From: Reticulitermes speratus
Taxonomy: Eukaryota; Arthropoda; Insecta; Blattodea; Rhinotermitidae
DNA length: 64,000 bases
Reading direction: 5' to 3'
Assembly: GCA_021186555.1 (NCBI GenBank)
Contig: JAJKFL010000005.1
Span: forward strand, 51,555,635-51,619,634
The notes beneath the pieces are model-generated. The model saw nothing but the letters and a program-made list of their open reading frames with translations. It made no database searches and had not been told where the DNA came from. Positions 30,345 through 41,763 of this stretch are shown here, in pieces (positions within the stretch are counted from its first letter, which is position 1; every line of letters starts with the position of its first letter). The translations under genes were made by a program, and so were the position numbers.

Positions 30345-32814
30345 AATTAAGGCATATAATGGTGAATATTTGTTGTGTTTAATTAAATTTCATGCTGTAA
30401 ACACGTAGGGAGGATTCGAGGTGAATCTTCACGTATTCTTGACCTAGCAGTAGTCGATGGTGAGCTTCATGTCCCGGCCGCTTTACTGCCGGATAAAGAG
30501 GTTATGATATCCATTGTGTAGGAGATTGGGAGGGCTTTAGAGCCAAGCTAAAGGAGGTATCGAGTACAAATAGAGGTACATGTACGAGTACCTCTTGCTG
30601 CCAAGACGATGACTGAAATGCTGCAGTCAGTAATCATTTGTTGTGTAATGTACTATCCTTGTTTGTGCATGAAATATTGAATTCCGCGACACGGTCATTG
30701 TATTGAATTACGGGTTATAACACCGTATAGTCTAATGGCTAGTTATCAATATTTCGGATGAACATGCTGCGTCTATCTTCATGGTAAAATTACTTTGAAA
30801 ACCTCAAAGCCCCATATAGTTACTGCTTTATTCTATACATTTGATCAAATTTGTGTCTTTTGTGTTTTGTTTAAAGAGGTCTTTTGTTAGCAACAAGTCA
30901 GTTCAGTAATGGCAACCATTAAGACACTGTGTCACCTCATTACACACACTTTCTCTCTTCTCTGAAATATACCTTGATATTTCGAGTTAGGTTTTGTATT
31001 GAAATTTTACTACTATTTAAAGTTTCTGTCTTCTTCTTGAAAGCAGGTAAAGAAGAAATCAAATAGCCCTACGTGATTTCCGGTTCCTGTGTCTCTTCGT
31101 GCTCCAACGCATTGCTACTTGAAACAGACTCACGTAGGCTAAGAGCTAAAGTACTGAAAGAAGAAACCACGAAGAGAAAAAAAAACCTCCCTTCTTGCCT
31201 TTCCCTTTCCGGTATGTTGTAGATCCTTTCGATTTTGGATTAGAAGAAAGAAAAAAGGGGATTCCCTTTTGTCTTTCTGAGTAGACTGATTTTACTCAAT
31301 TCTTATATCCCTTAGGAATTTGAGGTATGGGGTTGCTTCTATGAGGGTTGATTTCGGAGAGAGTTCAGGAAATGACAGTGGTTTGGGGAAAGAAAAATGA
31401 AAAAATGCTGTAAAATATTTTAGTGAAGACTGTACTCAACTCTTATCTATTCTGTAAATACATCATAATCGAAATTTTTTTCCAGATTTTCATGGCACGG
31501 ATTGTGTTGTACATTACGTACATCTATGACAGTGCTGCTTCTCCAAACCATATTATTTGTCTTGATTTAACCCTAATAACTATTTACTAGGAAGCTTAAA
31601 ATATGAAGCTTACTCCCTCTTAAAGTCTTTGTCTTACCGTTACTTCAGCTTACACGTCATACCTAGATTAAGAAGTTCGCAAGAAGGTGTGCAACGAAAT
31701 GGAGAAGAATTTAGTCTGATATCGCCTTCAAAAATTATTGTACTGTTGGTATTTTTTGAGTTGGCGTAAGGAGATATTATTTTTGCTTTTTTATTTCTCA
31801 TTCTTAGCGACTCCGTTCGAAGTTTCGCCTCCGTGTTTCCACTTTCAGTTTCAGAATACTTTGATCAAAGATCGTGAAATTTACTTCGCCTTTTTACGTC
31901 CCCTTATATCCGTCTTTTCCTTTTTTTTCTCCATATTTCAACTTAATGCTTTTCCTAACTAAAATGTGAAGTTTGATACACAGCAGTATCACCGAAACCA
32001 CTTCTTTCTACTTATAATGCACGTTAGGATACACGTAGTACGTAGCCGTCTGCAGCTGTATTGACTTGGTTTTCTGTTCAAATCTGGTAGAGCCCTTTGT
32101 GATGGCAAGTAGAAAAGCGACGGAGGAGAATTAAAGAGGAAACAAGGGAATGGTAGGATTAGTCTACCACACGAAAGCGGAATAAAGCCTCTCCAGCACT
32201 TGTACATAAGCCGGACACCTTGGCACACTTTGGAACACCTTGGCAACCAATATTCGAATGAACGGTCACCACTGCCGAACTACATGGACTCGTCCACTCA
32301 GCCAAATGAAGAAAATTGGTTTCTGCGCGTGTGCTATCATATTGTAATCGTGCTCCATGTAATACTAAGATTCTTGTGGTAATTAGCTGCACTCTGTTCA
32401 TGTGGTTGAGTGTTAATTTGCGAACAGTATCAGATTAAAATCTCAAGAAAGTCTGCTGCTTTGGGGAACTTAAGTGATAGCGAGGGCGTAAATAGGGCTT
32501 GAGAAGACGTTAAAGAGAATATAAAAATCTCAGCTAAAGAGAGTCTAGGGCTGAATGAAAGGAAGCAGCATAAACCATGGTTAGATGGAGAGACTAATTA
32601 ACAGCATGGTTAGAGTCCTAACCACGATTTTTCAAAGCAATACAGCGGTGTAATTAATTATATAATAGCAGTGTATATAATGACCCTGTCAGTAGTTGGG
32701 CTGTGTAGCATCTACCATAGGGTAATTGGCAAATAATTGACTGGTAAGTATGTTGAAGGGAGCGGTCATGGCCTAAATTGAACTCTTTTTTACCCTGATA
32801 TATTTCTGGTGTGG
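30345..32814. other. Mostly unassigned; two faint repeat remnants
   Basis: At 30445-30545 the minus strand shows a decayed family D SINE body (CCGGCCGCTTTACTGCCGG). At 30745-30790 the minus strand shows CCATGAAGATAGACG then CATCCGAAATATTGATA, a hammerhead-like remnant. The remaining ~2 kb has no recognisable gene or repeat. Confidence 0.4.
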
Positions 32815-33080
32815 GGTACGCGGTGTCGCAGTTGGTTGAGGCACTGAGCTACAAGCAGAAAGTTCGCGGGTTCGATTCCCGATGATGTCATTGGAATTTT
32901 TTATTGACATAATTCTTTGGGTCACACTATGGCCCTGGGGTCGACTCAGCCTCTAACAGAAATGAGTACCAGAAATATTTCCTGGGGGGTAAAGGCGGTT
33001 GGTGCGTAGGGCTGCCAACCTTACCACTTTCATGTGACGATTTTCTAGAAATCTGGAAGCCTCAACCTCCTGGGATTGCT
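32815..33080 (+). mobile_element. tRNA-derived SINE, family A
   Basis: GTCGCAGTTGGTTGAGGCAC and GGTTCGATTCCCGATGATGT, then a body matching 2795-3100. It breaks off after CAACCTCCTGGGATTGC, missing the last block. No clear duplication. Confidence 0.88.
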
Positions 33081-33560
33081 AATTGCTAATTTTCCTTGTG
33101 TTACTCAAAAACATCACGAAGTACCACAGTCGTGATAGCTGGTCTTTGGATCATGTCAATAGTGCGTGCTGTCCGTTCGACCGTATTGTTTGGTGCTGCG
33201 TGGACAAGCTGGTGTTTTTCTCTCCTTTGCACCTCAAACAAGGCGAATTGTCACGCGGCAGAATGCCTTATCGTGGGTCTTCAGCGTTATGTTTAGTAAA
33301 CAAAGCTATCTTGAATTAGAAAATTGTTTGGCCTTGTGGGAATATGAAGTCAACTTACAAACTTGTTGTTACACACGCAACGTAACACCTATCTAAATTA
33401 TCATATAAAGCACACCATCGATTGTTTCGCCGCTCTCTGAAGGTCGCCTAGTATAGCGTTTACAACGTTTCCGAGTTCATTTAGAGGACAAGATAAATTA
33501 TTAGTGAAAAAAAAGGCACTGGTACTTTGCCAAGAAATGTAATTTCAAGTAATTATTATT
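33081..33560. other. No recognisable feature
   Basis: Three overlapping short open frames at 33083-33396, none with a known motif. Confidence 0.4.
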
Positions 33561-33834
33561 CGTAGCCAGTATAGCGACTGGCTACGAGCTGGACGGTCCG
33601 GGGATCGATTTCCGGTGGGGGGCGAGATTTTCAGCATTCGTCCAGACCGGCCCTGGGGTCTATCCAGCCTCCTGTAGAATGAGTACCGGGGCATTCCAGT
33701 GGGTAAAGCGGCCGGGGCGTGGCGTTGACCACCTACCCCCATCTGGCGCCGAGGTTAAAGAAAGAGTAGAGCTATGCCTCTAATCCCCCTCTGGGTCTTC
33801 ATGGCCTGTTCTAGGGTGAACTTTACCTTTACCT
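33561..33834 (+). mobile_element. tRNA-derived SINE, family D
   Basis: Head with TAGCCAGTATAGCGACTGGC, B-box-like GGGGATCGATTTCC, body GGGGTCTATCCAGCCTCC and end CTTTACCTTTACCTTT. Full-length and close to 47369-47650. Confidence 0.88.
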
Positions 33835-33835
33835 T

Positions 33836-34680
33836 TATTGTTATTATTATTATTATATATTACATATTATAAAAATTGTCCCTCCGGCCGGTGTGTAACT
33901 GCGGCAAATTCTATTTGTAATCATATGGATGTTTTCAGAAGGGAATTTGTTACACTTAGTGAGATGTGATAATTTATTACATTTTTTAAGGTGTTCTTAT
34001 TAATTATCTAAGTAAGTTATTGTTTGTTTGTTTATTTGTTTTGGTTGTGTTTGTTTTATTTTGTCTGTTTATTGTCCGTTGTTATTTGTGTTTGTATGTT
34101 GTGCTGTTTGTGTAATTGGCCTTCTGGCTGTTGACTCGGCACATTAATAAACTAGAATTGAATTTAATTGAATTGAATTATTAATCTCGTTCATACAGGT
34201 TACTTACAATTATATACTTGAAACAAACCATGTCTCTAGGGTATATATTTCTGCAGCTATTCTGTGGTTACCATGACACATGTAATGTTATTTCTCATGT
34301 TGAGTGTTTTGTATTTTTATGTTAGTACTTTCCGAGAGTATTAAGGATAGAAAATTTCCTGCTTTTTATGTTTTGTATCTTATCTCCTTTTGTATTTGTT
34401 TCTTTTGTAATATCCACCTAATGCTTCGTTTTAAATTTTTGTCTTGATACCTGTATCTTATCGCTTCTCCTTTTTCATGCCTTTATTGTTCCCTTGTCAG
34501 ACGTTACTTGTGTATATTTTATGTATTTTTGTATTGTATATATTCTATGAAACAGGCCGTATTTCTAGGGTATATAATTTTGCAGCTATTCTATACTTAC
34601 AATATATGGTACATGTAATGTTATTTCCCATGTTGAATGTTTTGTACATTTACGTTAGTACTTTCCGAGGTATGTTTGCA
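33836..34680. other. AT-rich, no gene
   Basis: A related block appears twice: AAACCATGTCTCTAGGGTAT at ~34225 and GAAACAGGCCGTATTTCTAG at ~34548, each followed by a TTTGCAGCTATTCTATAC-like and an ACATGTAATGTTATTTC stretch. This is a ~320-bp spaced direct duplication of unknown origin. Confidence 0.5.
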
Positions 34681-34690
34681 GTGCCTAACA

Positions 34691-35315
34691 TTCATTCATT
34701 CTGCAGTCTGTCTTACGACAGGTCCGTAGCCTCTTCCAAAGCGAGTTCTCCACAGGGTGCGATCTAGTGCTTCCTCTTTCAATTTCCAGTATCTTTTCTT
34801 TTCCTTAAGGTCATCCAGCAGCTGCTTACGTCTTCTCCCTCGTCTTGCCGCCATTTCTTACCTTCCTTCTAACTTTCCTTCAATCACGTGTTTCAGAAGG
34901 CAGTTCCTACGCAAGATGTGACCAATCCAGTTAGCCTTTCTTCTTTTTATTGTATGTACGATATTCCTCTCCTCCTTGACTCTGTGTAATACTTCTTCAT
35001 TTCTCACACGATCGGTCCAACTGATCTTCTCCATTCTTCTCCAGCACCACATTTCAAAACTTTCCAGATATTTCTGATCCATTTTCCGAAGTGTCCACTT
35101 TTCAGCACCATAAAAAGCTATGCTCCAAATGTAGCACTTTACTAGTTTCTTCCTTAAATTTAATTCCAGTTTGCTGGTGAAAAGAGTCTTCTCCTTGTTG
35201 AGTGCTGCTTTAGCCATGGCAATTCTGGATTTAATTTCACGTGTACACCTTGCGTCATTTGTTATTATGCTACCCAAATAATTGAAATATTCCACATTCT
35301 CCAGTTGCTTTTGAT
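34691..35315 (-). mobile_element. LINE 3' end (GAETWTLRK group) with TSD
   Basis: Perfect 11-bp duplication AGTGCCTAACA at 34680-34690 and 35316-35326. The minus strand encodes MEYFNYLGSIITNDARCTRE, GAEKWTLRKMDQKYLESFE and onward; the frame ends early near 34858 by a small change, with the rest of the C-terminus in another frame. The 3' tail is ATGAATGAATG. Confidence 0.92.
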
Positions 35316-35326
35316 AGTGCCTAACA

Positions 35327-36269
35327 TGGCTGTTTAATGTAGTTATTATTATTATTATTATTAAAAATGGTTATAATGAATAAGCTGATCAGCGCAAATT
35401 TATATGTGGAAACCGCAGGTACAGACGGAAACTAAAATTTGTCCTTTCATTTTCAAATGGACATTCAACTTATCTGCGTGTATACTTGGTTAATATGTTT
35501 CATTAACCATTTAAAGCGTAGTGATTAGTATACGTACCACCAGGTTTAACACAAATAACCTTGTAATTTTCAAATACGGTATGTCTGTGTGCTCCGTAAG
35601 ATTCCTACAGTAAACAACAGTTATTTCCTTACGTATCATTCTCTGATTGGTTTTTATAATTGAAGACATTGTGTTCTCTGTCAAGCATGAAATGTGTCTT
35701 TATGCTCGCGTATAATGTAGATTCGCTTTAGTCTTCAAAGAATTAGCGTTTTGAAGACTTTTATTCATCCACGCATTAAAGAATTAGAAATAAACTTTCC
35801 TGGTGTCGGTAGTTGGTGACACTGACTAGGTCTTTCTCTTTCTCCCCTCTACTGGAAAGGCTAAAAATGCAACACAAAGCAGCCAAGGGAGACCCATTCA
35901 TCCTTTTTACCAACTCTTGTGTAACATGCTGTTTTAATCGTTGAAAACATGTTTCAACAGCGACTGGAAAGGAAAAAATAAAAAATGCAGTAAAAAGATT
36001 TGTAGCTACACAGAGTTGCTGCATTTCCTTTTGTATAAAGTGGGCTTGAATTTTTAACGTTGTGGGTTTGAATTTATATCATGGTCTTGAATTCCCTTCG
36101 TGTCTCACATAAATTCGATTCTGATTTGTAGGCTTATTTATCAAAAATGAATACTAAGTTTGGAGGTATCATAGTGTGAGTAAGTATTGACGGAATAAAG
36201 CAGCGTTGTGTAAATTTGCCTGTTAATGCAATATACTGTTTTGATAAAATTGTAATCAGTAATCAGAAG
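35327..36269. other. Unassigned DNA with a diverged satellite unit
   Basis: At 35520-35690, TTATTTCC, CTGATTGGTTTTTATAATTG and TGTGTTCTCTGTC parallel the 114-bp satellite unit with heavy divergence. An 82-residue minus-strand frame at 35776-36024 has no recognised motif. Confidence 0.4.
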
Positions 36270-36376
36270 TAAGAAAACTTTACGTTACTTGTACCGTATA
36301 TTTTTTAATTATATATATCTTATGCAGACAAATGTACACTGTTTTATGTTATTTAACACAATTTTTATTAAATGCT

Positions 36377-36419
36377 GCTCAACATGTTTCTAGCCTATAT
36401 AAGGCTGATCTTCAGGGGC
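36377..36419 (-). ncRNA. Hammerhead-like motif, opposite arm
   Basis: The inverted counterpart of 36552-36594: CTGAAGA at 36415-36409, the same stem II and GAAACATGTT. Stem I is GCCC against GAGC, one mismatch, so this copy is predicted weaker. Confidence 0.5.
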
Positions 36420-36551
36420 TCTTTCGTTGAAATTACAACAGCTATATTATTGGTATAGAAAATTTTTCTATACCAATAATATAGCTGTTATAATTTCAAT
36501 AGAAAAAAATTTCTATACCAATAATATAGCTGTTGTAATTTCAACGAAAGA

Positions 36552-36594
36552 GCCCCTGAAGATGAGCCTTATATAGGCTAGAAACATGTTGGGC
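36552..36594 (+). ncRNA. Predicted hammerhead ribozyme
   Basis: GCCC (36552-36555) and GGGC (36591-36594) form stem I; CTGAAGA at 36556-36562; stem II AGCCT with AGGCT (36565-36579), with extra T and G before it; GAAA at 36581-36584; stem III A-C with G-T around a 2-base loop; U36590 as the cleavage-site base. Core residues are intact; the bulge below stem II weakens the call. Confidence 0.6.
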
Positions 36595-36832
36595 AGCATT
36601 TAATACAAATTGTGTTAAATAACATAAAACAGTGTACATTTGTCTGCATAACATATATATAAGAAAACTGAATTAAGTGCACATTGATTTACCTGTAAAT
36701 AATTTAGAAACCCATACGGCGTTAATTTATTTTCTGTAACTTACCTTTGTATTATTTGAATGTTTTTTTTTTAATTCTTATGGGAAATTTCGCAATTATT
36801 CTTTCTCTGTGTAGGAACCTTTAGTTTGATAA

Positions 36833-38408
36833 TGTGTACTTTTAGGTGAGCGGCTGATATTGCTGAAGTCTGCTAACGTGTGCTTTTAGGTGAGCGGCTG
36901 ATATTACTGAAGTCTGCTAACGTGTGCTTTTAGGCGAGCGGCTGATATTGCTGACGTCTCCTAACGTGTACTTTTAGGCGAGCGGCTGATATTGCTGAAG
37001 TCTGCTAACGTGTGCTTTTAGGTGAGCGGCTGATATTGCTGAAGTCTCCTAACGTGTGCTTTTAGGCGAGCGGCTGATATTGCTGACGTCTCCTAACGTG
37101 TACTTTTAGGTGAGCGGCTGATATTGCTGAAGTCTGCTAACGTGTACTTTTGGGTGAGCGGCTGATATTGCTGAAGTCTGCTAACGTGTACTTTTGGGTG
37201 AGCGGCTGATATTGCTGAAGTCTGCTAACGTGTACTTTTGGGTGAGCGGCTGATATTGCTGAAGTCTGCTAACGTGTACTTTTGGGTGAGCGGCTGATAT
37301 TGCTGAAGTCTGCTAACGTGTACTTTTGGGTGAGCGGCTGATATTGCTGAAGTCTGCTAACGTGTGCTTTTAGGTGAGCGGCTGATATTGCTGAAGTCTG
37401 CTAACGTGTGCTTTTAGGTGAGCGGCTGATATTGCTGAAGTCTGCTAAGGTGTACTTTTAGGTGAGCGGCTGATATTGCTGAAGTCTGCTAACGTGTACT
37501 TTTAGGTGAGCGGCTGATATTGCTGAACTCTACTAACGTGTACTTTTAGGTGAGCGGCTGATATTGCTGAAGTCTGCTAACGTGTGCTTTTAGGTGAGCG
37601 GCTGATATTGCTGAACTCTACTAACGTGTACTTTTAGGTGAGCGGCTCATATTGCTGAACTCTACTAACGTGTACTTTTAGGTGAGCGGCTGATATTGCT
37701 GAAGTCTGCTAACGTGTGCTTTTAGGTGAGCGGCTGATATTGCTGAACTCTACTAACGTGTACTTTTAGGTGAGCGGCTGATATTGCTGAAGTCTGCTAA
37801 CGTGTGCTTTTAGGTGAGCGGCTGATATTGCTGAACTCTACTAACGTGTGCTTTTAGGTGAGCGGCTGATATTGCTGAAGTCTGCTAACGTGTGCTTTTA
37901 GGTGAGCGGCTGATATTGCTGAAGTCTGCTAACGTGTGCTTTTAGGTGAGCGGCTGATATTGCTGAACTCTACTAACGTGTGCTTTTAGGTGAGCGGCTG
38001 ATATTGCTGAAGTCTGCTAACGTGTGCTTTTAGGTGAGCGGCTGATATTGCTGAACTCTACTAACGTGTACTTTTAGGTGAGCGGCTGATATTGCTGAAG
38101 TCTGCTAACGTGTGCTTTTAGGTGAGCGGCTGATATTGCTGAAGTCTGCTAACGTGTGCTTTTAGGTGAGCGGCTGATATTGCTGAAGTCTGCTAACGTG
38201 TGCTTTTAGGTGAGCGGCTGATATTGCTGAACTCTACTAACGTGTGCTTTTAGGTGAGCGGCTGATATTGCTGAAGTCTGCTAACGTGTGCTTTTAGGTG
38301 AGCGGCTGATATTGCTGAACTCTACTAACGTGTGCTTTTAGGTGAGCGGCTGATATTGCTGAAGTCTGCTAACGTGTGCTTTTAGGTGAGCGGCTGATAT
38401 TGCTGAAC
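36833..38408 (+). repeat. 44-bp satellite array, 36 in-register units
   Basis: Units start GTGAGCGGCTGATATTGCTG at 36846 and recur every 44 bp without a single length change to 38386 (35 exact steps). Within each unit the right half is CTAACGTG then T(A/G)CTTTT(A/G)G. From ~37500 on, two variants often alternate: GAAGTCTGCTAAC and GAACTCTACTAAC, giving a partial 88-bp higher-order period. A few early units have GCGAGCGG and CTCCTAAC. No spacers vary, so it is a satellite and not a CRISPR-like array. Confidence 0.97.
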
Positions 38409-38409
38409 A

Positions 38410-39318
38410 TATGCTGATATGGCAACATTAAAAAGTGTTATTTTTATCTGTCTGCACAATATGGCTACTTTGAAGCAGTTTGCAATATTTTTGTTGTTGT
38501 ATCTTTGTGCAAACACTTAGCCAAGTCCAAACTTAGGCCCTAAATTGGCACTTAAATCATAAGTGTTATAGATGTTAAAAACTCACTGCGCAGTTAGGAT
38601 TGTCTTGCATTTTCCAAACGGAATGTTGGTCACAAAACCATTTAGGTTCCTGAAGCAGCCGAGTAGAGGCTATAAGGGGAAGGGAAAGGAAAAATTTGCA
38701 TGAACTAGCTTGCAGGTAATACTCCGAACACAGTTACGAAAGTTTGCTCTTGAACGGATAGCTTGTATTTGATATTTACAGCTTTTGAAGGCATTCTGAG
38801 CAGTGTCTGTTTCCTTCCACACAAAGTGCCGTTTGTTTCATAAATTTATCACGATTAGTTTTAAAAATATTAAAGTTTTTTGCAAATTATGCTCAAAATT
38901 TAAATACCCACGCGGAGAAATTCGGTGGGCTGGGGCTTACTGCTGGGATTTAACTCGGCATTTAAAACGCTGTTATCACTTTTTAATGAACATTTTATTT
39001 TAATCCATTTAGTTTATCAACTATATCGTACTCATCTTCTTCCATTGAGACTTGTCTCAGTAACTAAAGTTCGATACCAAAATCTCGGACTTGTAACGTC
39101 CTGTTGTGTGGAGGATTGACGTCAGCATTCTGGAAGACGCAGCCGCCTGAATGTCTAACTTTGAATGTAGGACATTAAGTTTGTTTGAAACGTTGAAAGA
39201 CAAGACTATACGTTATATTCAATTTCATACTGTCTTACCACGAGTGCATAATGCGGATTTGTCCGCCCACATGTTTCCTTCGAAAAAATATTTAGGATAT
39301 ATGGATTTACATCGCGTA
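38410..39318. other. No recognisable feature
   Basis: About 0.9 kb between the satellite and the next SINE. A 66-residue frame at 38803 has no recognised motif. Confidence 0.4.
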
Positions 39319-39330
39319 TGTATACAAAAG

Positions 39331-39894
39331 GCCGATCCAGTGGCCTTGCGGTCTAAGGCGTGGGTCTTCGGCCGCTCGCTTACTAGGATCGTGGGTTCGA
39401 ATCCCACCGGGGGCATGGATGTTTGTGTTGTGGTGTATAAGGACGGTAGCATGGAACGTAAAGTGACATGAAGGAAGAAAAAGGATTTAAATAGTACAAA
39501 AATGGATCAAAAGGGAAAAACCCCGGACAGAAAAAAAAAAAAATCCCACCGGAGGCATGGATGTTTGTGTTGTGTTGTGTTTGTTGTAAGGACGGTAGCA
39601 TGGAACGTAAAGTGACATGAAGGACGAAAGGATTTAAACAGTACAAAAATGGATCAAAGGGGAAAACTCCCGGACAGGCAAAAAAAAAAAAAAGAATCCC
39701 ACCGGGGCATGGATGTTTGTCTCTTGTGAGTGTTGTGTGTTGTTGTCAGGTAGAGGCCTCTGCGACGAGCCGATCCCTCGTCCAGAGGAGCCCTACCGAC
39801 TGTGGTGTGTCTCTCAGTGTGATCAAAAGGAATTACAACCTCGACACTGAAACGGGAAACCGGAGTAGGTAGAAGAGGATGACTAAAAGAAAAA
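39331..39894 (+). mobile_element. Composite SINE family B with internal triplication
   Basis: A single insertion by its flanking 12-bp GTATACAAAAGG duplication (39319-39330 and 39895-39906). One tRNA-like head is followed by three tandem starts of the body (AATCCCACCGG at ~39402, ~39542 and ~39696). The first two are joined to a different tail (GGACGGTAGCATGGAACGTA) ending in A-runs, the third to the usual family B' tail (CTCGACACTGAAACGGG). The pattern suggests template switching between SINE RNAs during one reverse transcription. A decayed copy of similar layout is at 53448-53780. Confidence 0.85.
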
Positions 39895-39984
39895 AGTATA
39901 CAAAAGGTCCAGATGGAACACTGCAATTTGATCCGCCTCTTCTTTTGTACACAGTAAGCCAGATGGATAAGCATAATTACTAAA

Positions 39985-40520
39985 TTACAGGTCGTCAGCT
40001 AGTCAAAAAATTCCCCGCATTTTATGGAACCCGAAAGTTCATCACCGTGTTCACAAGAGCTTGCTGCTTGTCCCTATCCTGAGCCAGATAAATTCGTTCC
40101 ATGCACCCATCCTACTTCTTTAAGATCCATTTTAATATTATATTTCCATCTACGCCTATGTCTTCAAAGAGTTTCTTTCCCTGAGATATCTCCACTAAAA
40201 CCCTTTATCACCTCTCCTGTCTCTCATACGTTCCACATGCGCTGCCCATCTCATTATTATTGATTTAATGACCCGAGTAATATTTGGTGAGGAGTACAGA
40301 TCACAGAACTCCTCGTTATGTAGGTGTTCTCCACTCCCTTGTTACCTGGTCACTGTTGGGCCCAAATACCTTCCTCAGCACCCCGTTACCACAAACACTT
40401 ACCATGCGTTCTTTCCTTAATGCGGCGAAGTGTCACACCCATACAAAACATGAGGAAAAATTATATTTCTGTGTATTTTACTGTCGACGTTTCAAAATAG
40501 CAAACGGGAAGACGAAAGAC
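39985..40520 (-). mobile_element. LINE 3' part (GHVARM group), minus strand
   Basis: Minus-strand match to 28795-29232: tail CTAGCTGACGACC, then the HGxNEF-LAQDRDK-like, RRWKYNIKM, and GPNSD regions, continuing upstream to the FCMGVTLRRIK-like stretch. Several frameshifts. Confidence 0.8.
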
Positions 40521-40612
40521 TCTGAACTGAAAAAACAGAAGATATTCCCTAAATTTAATATAGACAGAATTTCTTCATTACTGCAATAGTGATTTTTTTT
40601 TGTTACTGAATT

Positions 40613-40692
40613 CAGGGCATACACAAAAGAATGGTGCGGATTTAATAGTGTTCACTATTAAACCCGCACCATTCTTTTGTGTATACCCTGTA
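40613..40692. mobile_element. 80-bp foldback MITE, copy 2
   Basis: CAGGGCATACACAAAAGAAT plus GGTGCGG, a short AT centre, then the near-perfect complement ending GTATACCCTG. Same arms as 10337-10418. Arms here are almost perfect, suggesting a younger insertion. Confidence 0.85.
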
Positions 40693-40699
40693 TTTGAAC

Positions 40700-41530
40700 T
40701 TAGTAACATTTTCAACGGATTTATAAGGTATGTTTGTGTTGTAATTTTAAAATACGTTGTACTGAGAAGGCCCAAAAAATAATTAATTTCCTTGGCGTGC
40801 ATTTCCCGACCAGCCTCTCTACTAGCTACTGATGAGACTTCTGTGTCTTTCTTCATACAGTTACTGGTGTGTTAGTGAAACCATCAATTGGGACTAAACG
40901 TATCTTCAAATCTCACCCTCTGTATTCCCTTCTTTCATTCTTCTCATACCTCTGTTGCCTTTGTCCATCAAAGCAGTGAATTAAGTTATACCTCCGTCCT
41001 TCAGATAGCGCAGTTTCGAACATCCTGCTGCCATCTATGTTAGTACGTGAACAATACTACATTGCAAGAAGGACATAACGTTCATTGGTAGGTAACACAC
41101 CAAAATTTTACTAAAATCATCTCGTTTTATATCTGTTTACCATATAAATTTAATATACAAAGTAGGAGAGGTGTTACTACATGAGATGTGTCTTTAGATT
41201 AACAGAAGCAGTACAGGTGGTTCGACGAACCCGCAGCTCTAAGCTGCGCAAGAGGAGAAAAACATGGCTACTGCGCAGCTCAGCACCATACTGCAAGTCT
41301 GCAAGTCCCGCCGAACGGCTGAGGTAGAGAAATGGTACTGACATTAACCGTATACATACAAGATACGATGGAAGACCAGAGAAAAGATCGACAGGAAACG
41401 CCGGATGAGTAATGCGCGATAAAACGAAATAAAAAATGGAAGTAAGAAGAGAAACTGGAAGTAAACAGTGGAAAAGCATTCGATATAATGGTGGTGATAA
41501 ATGTGTGTAGACCGAAGTTTTAATGCGTGA
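40700..41530. other. No recognisable gene
   Basis: Overlapping minus-strand frames at 41177-41644 run into the neighbouring foldback and show no known motif. Confidence 0.4.
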
Positions 41531-41532
41531 TT

Positions 41533-41763
41533 TCGCTCTTCCGCCGCGATGTAGATGAGATCTGCGCTCTTCTGGGATATTACGCTGCGTTGAGCGGTAT
41601 TTCTGTGCCGACGTTTCGGGACAACCAATCGGTCCTATCTTCAAGAGTCAAGAAGTCTTCTTGGACTTCTTGACACTTTAAAACGGGACCGATCGGTTGT
41701 CCCAAAACGTCGGTACAGAACTACCAATCAACGCAACGTAATATCCCAGAAGAGCGCAGATCC
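41533..41763. mobile_element. CCGAAACGTCGG foldback (complete)
   Basis: Arms 41558-41645 and ~41670-41763 pair around a GAAGTCTTCTTGGACTTC centre. Each arm has CGGTTGTCCC and GAAACGTCGG (right arm AAAACGTCGG). The left flank CTTCCGCCGCGATGT also precedes the copies at 7582 and 42094, so it belongs to the element. Confidence 0.75.

Larger units (their letters stand above)
36280..36659 (-). mobile_element. Hammerhead-bearing foldback retroelement (copy 2)
   Basis: Flanked by TAAGAAAACT at 36270-36279 and 36660-36669. The left edge carries the complement of the family tail (ACGTTACTTGTACCGTA), so the element reads on the minus strand. Two arms of about 140-190 bp pair, and the centre contains further inverted copies of CTATACCAATAATATAGCTG. 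Both arms hold a hammerhead-like core, one on each strand. The last 84 bases of the window repeat the left edge. Confidence 0.82.

Noticed and set aside
36833-38408. CRISPR-like array (regular 44-bp repeats)
   Set aside because: There are no variable spacers between repeats, and the setting is insect nuclear DNA. It is an ordinary satellite.
41177-41644. 155-codon minus-strand open frame
   Set aside because: It runs through one arm of a foldback element and AT-rich DNA; no domain is recognisable.
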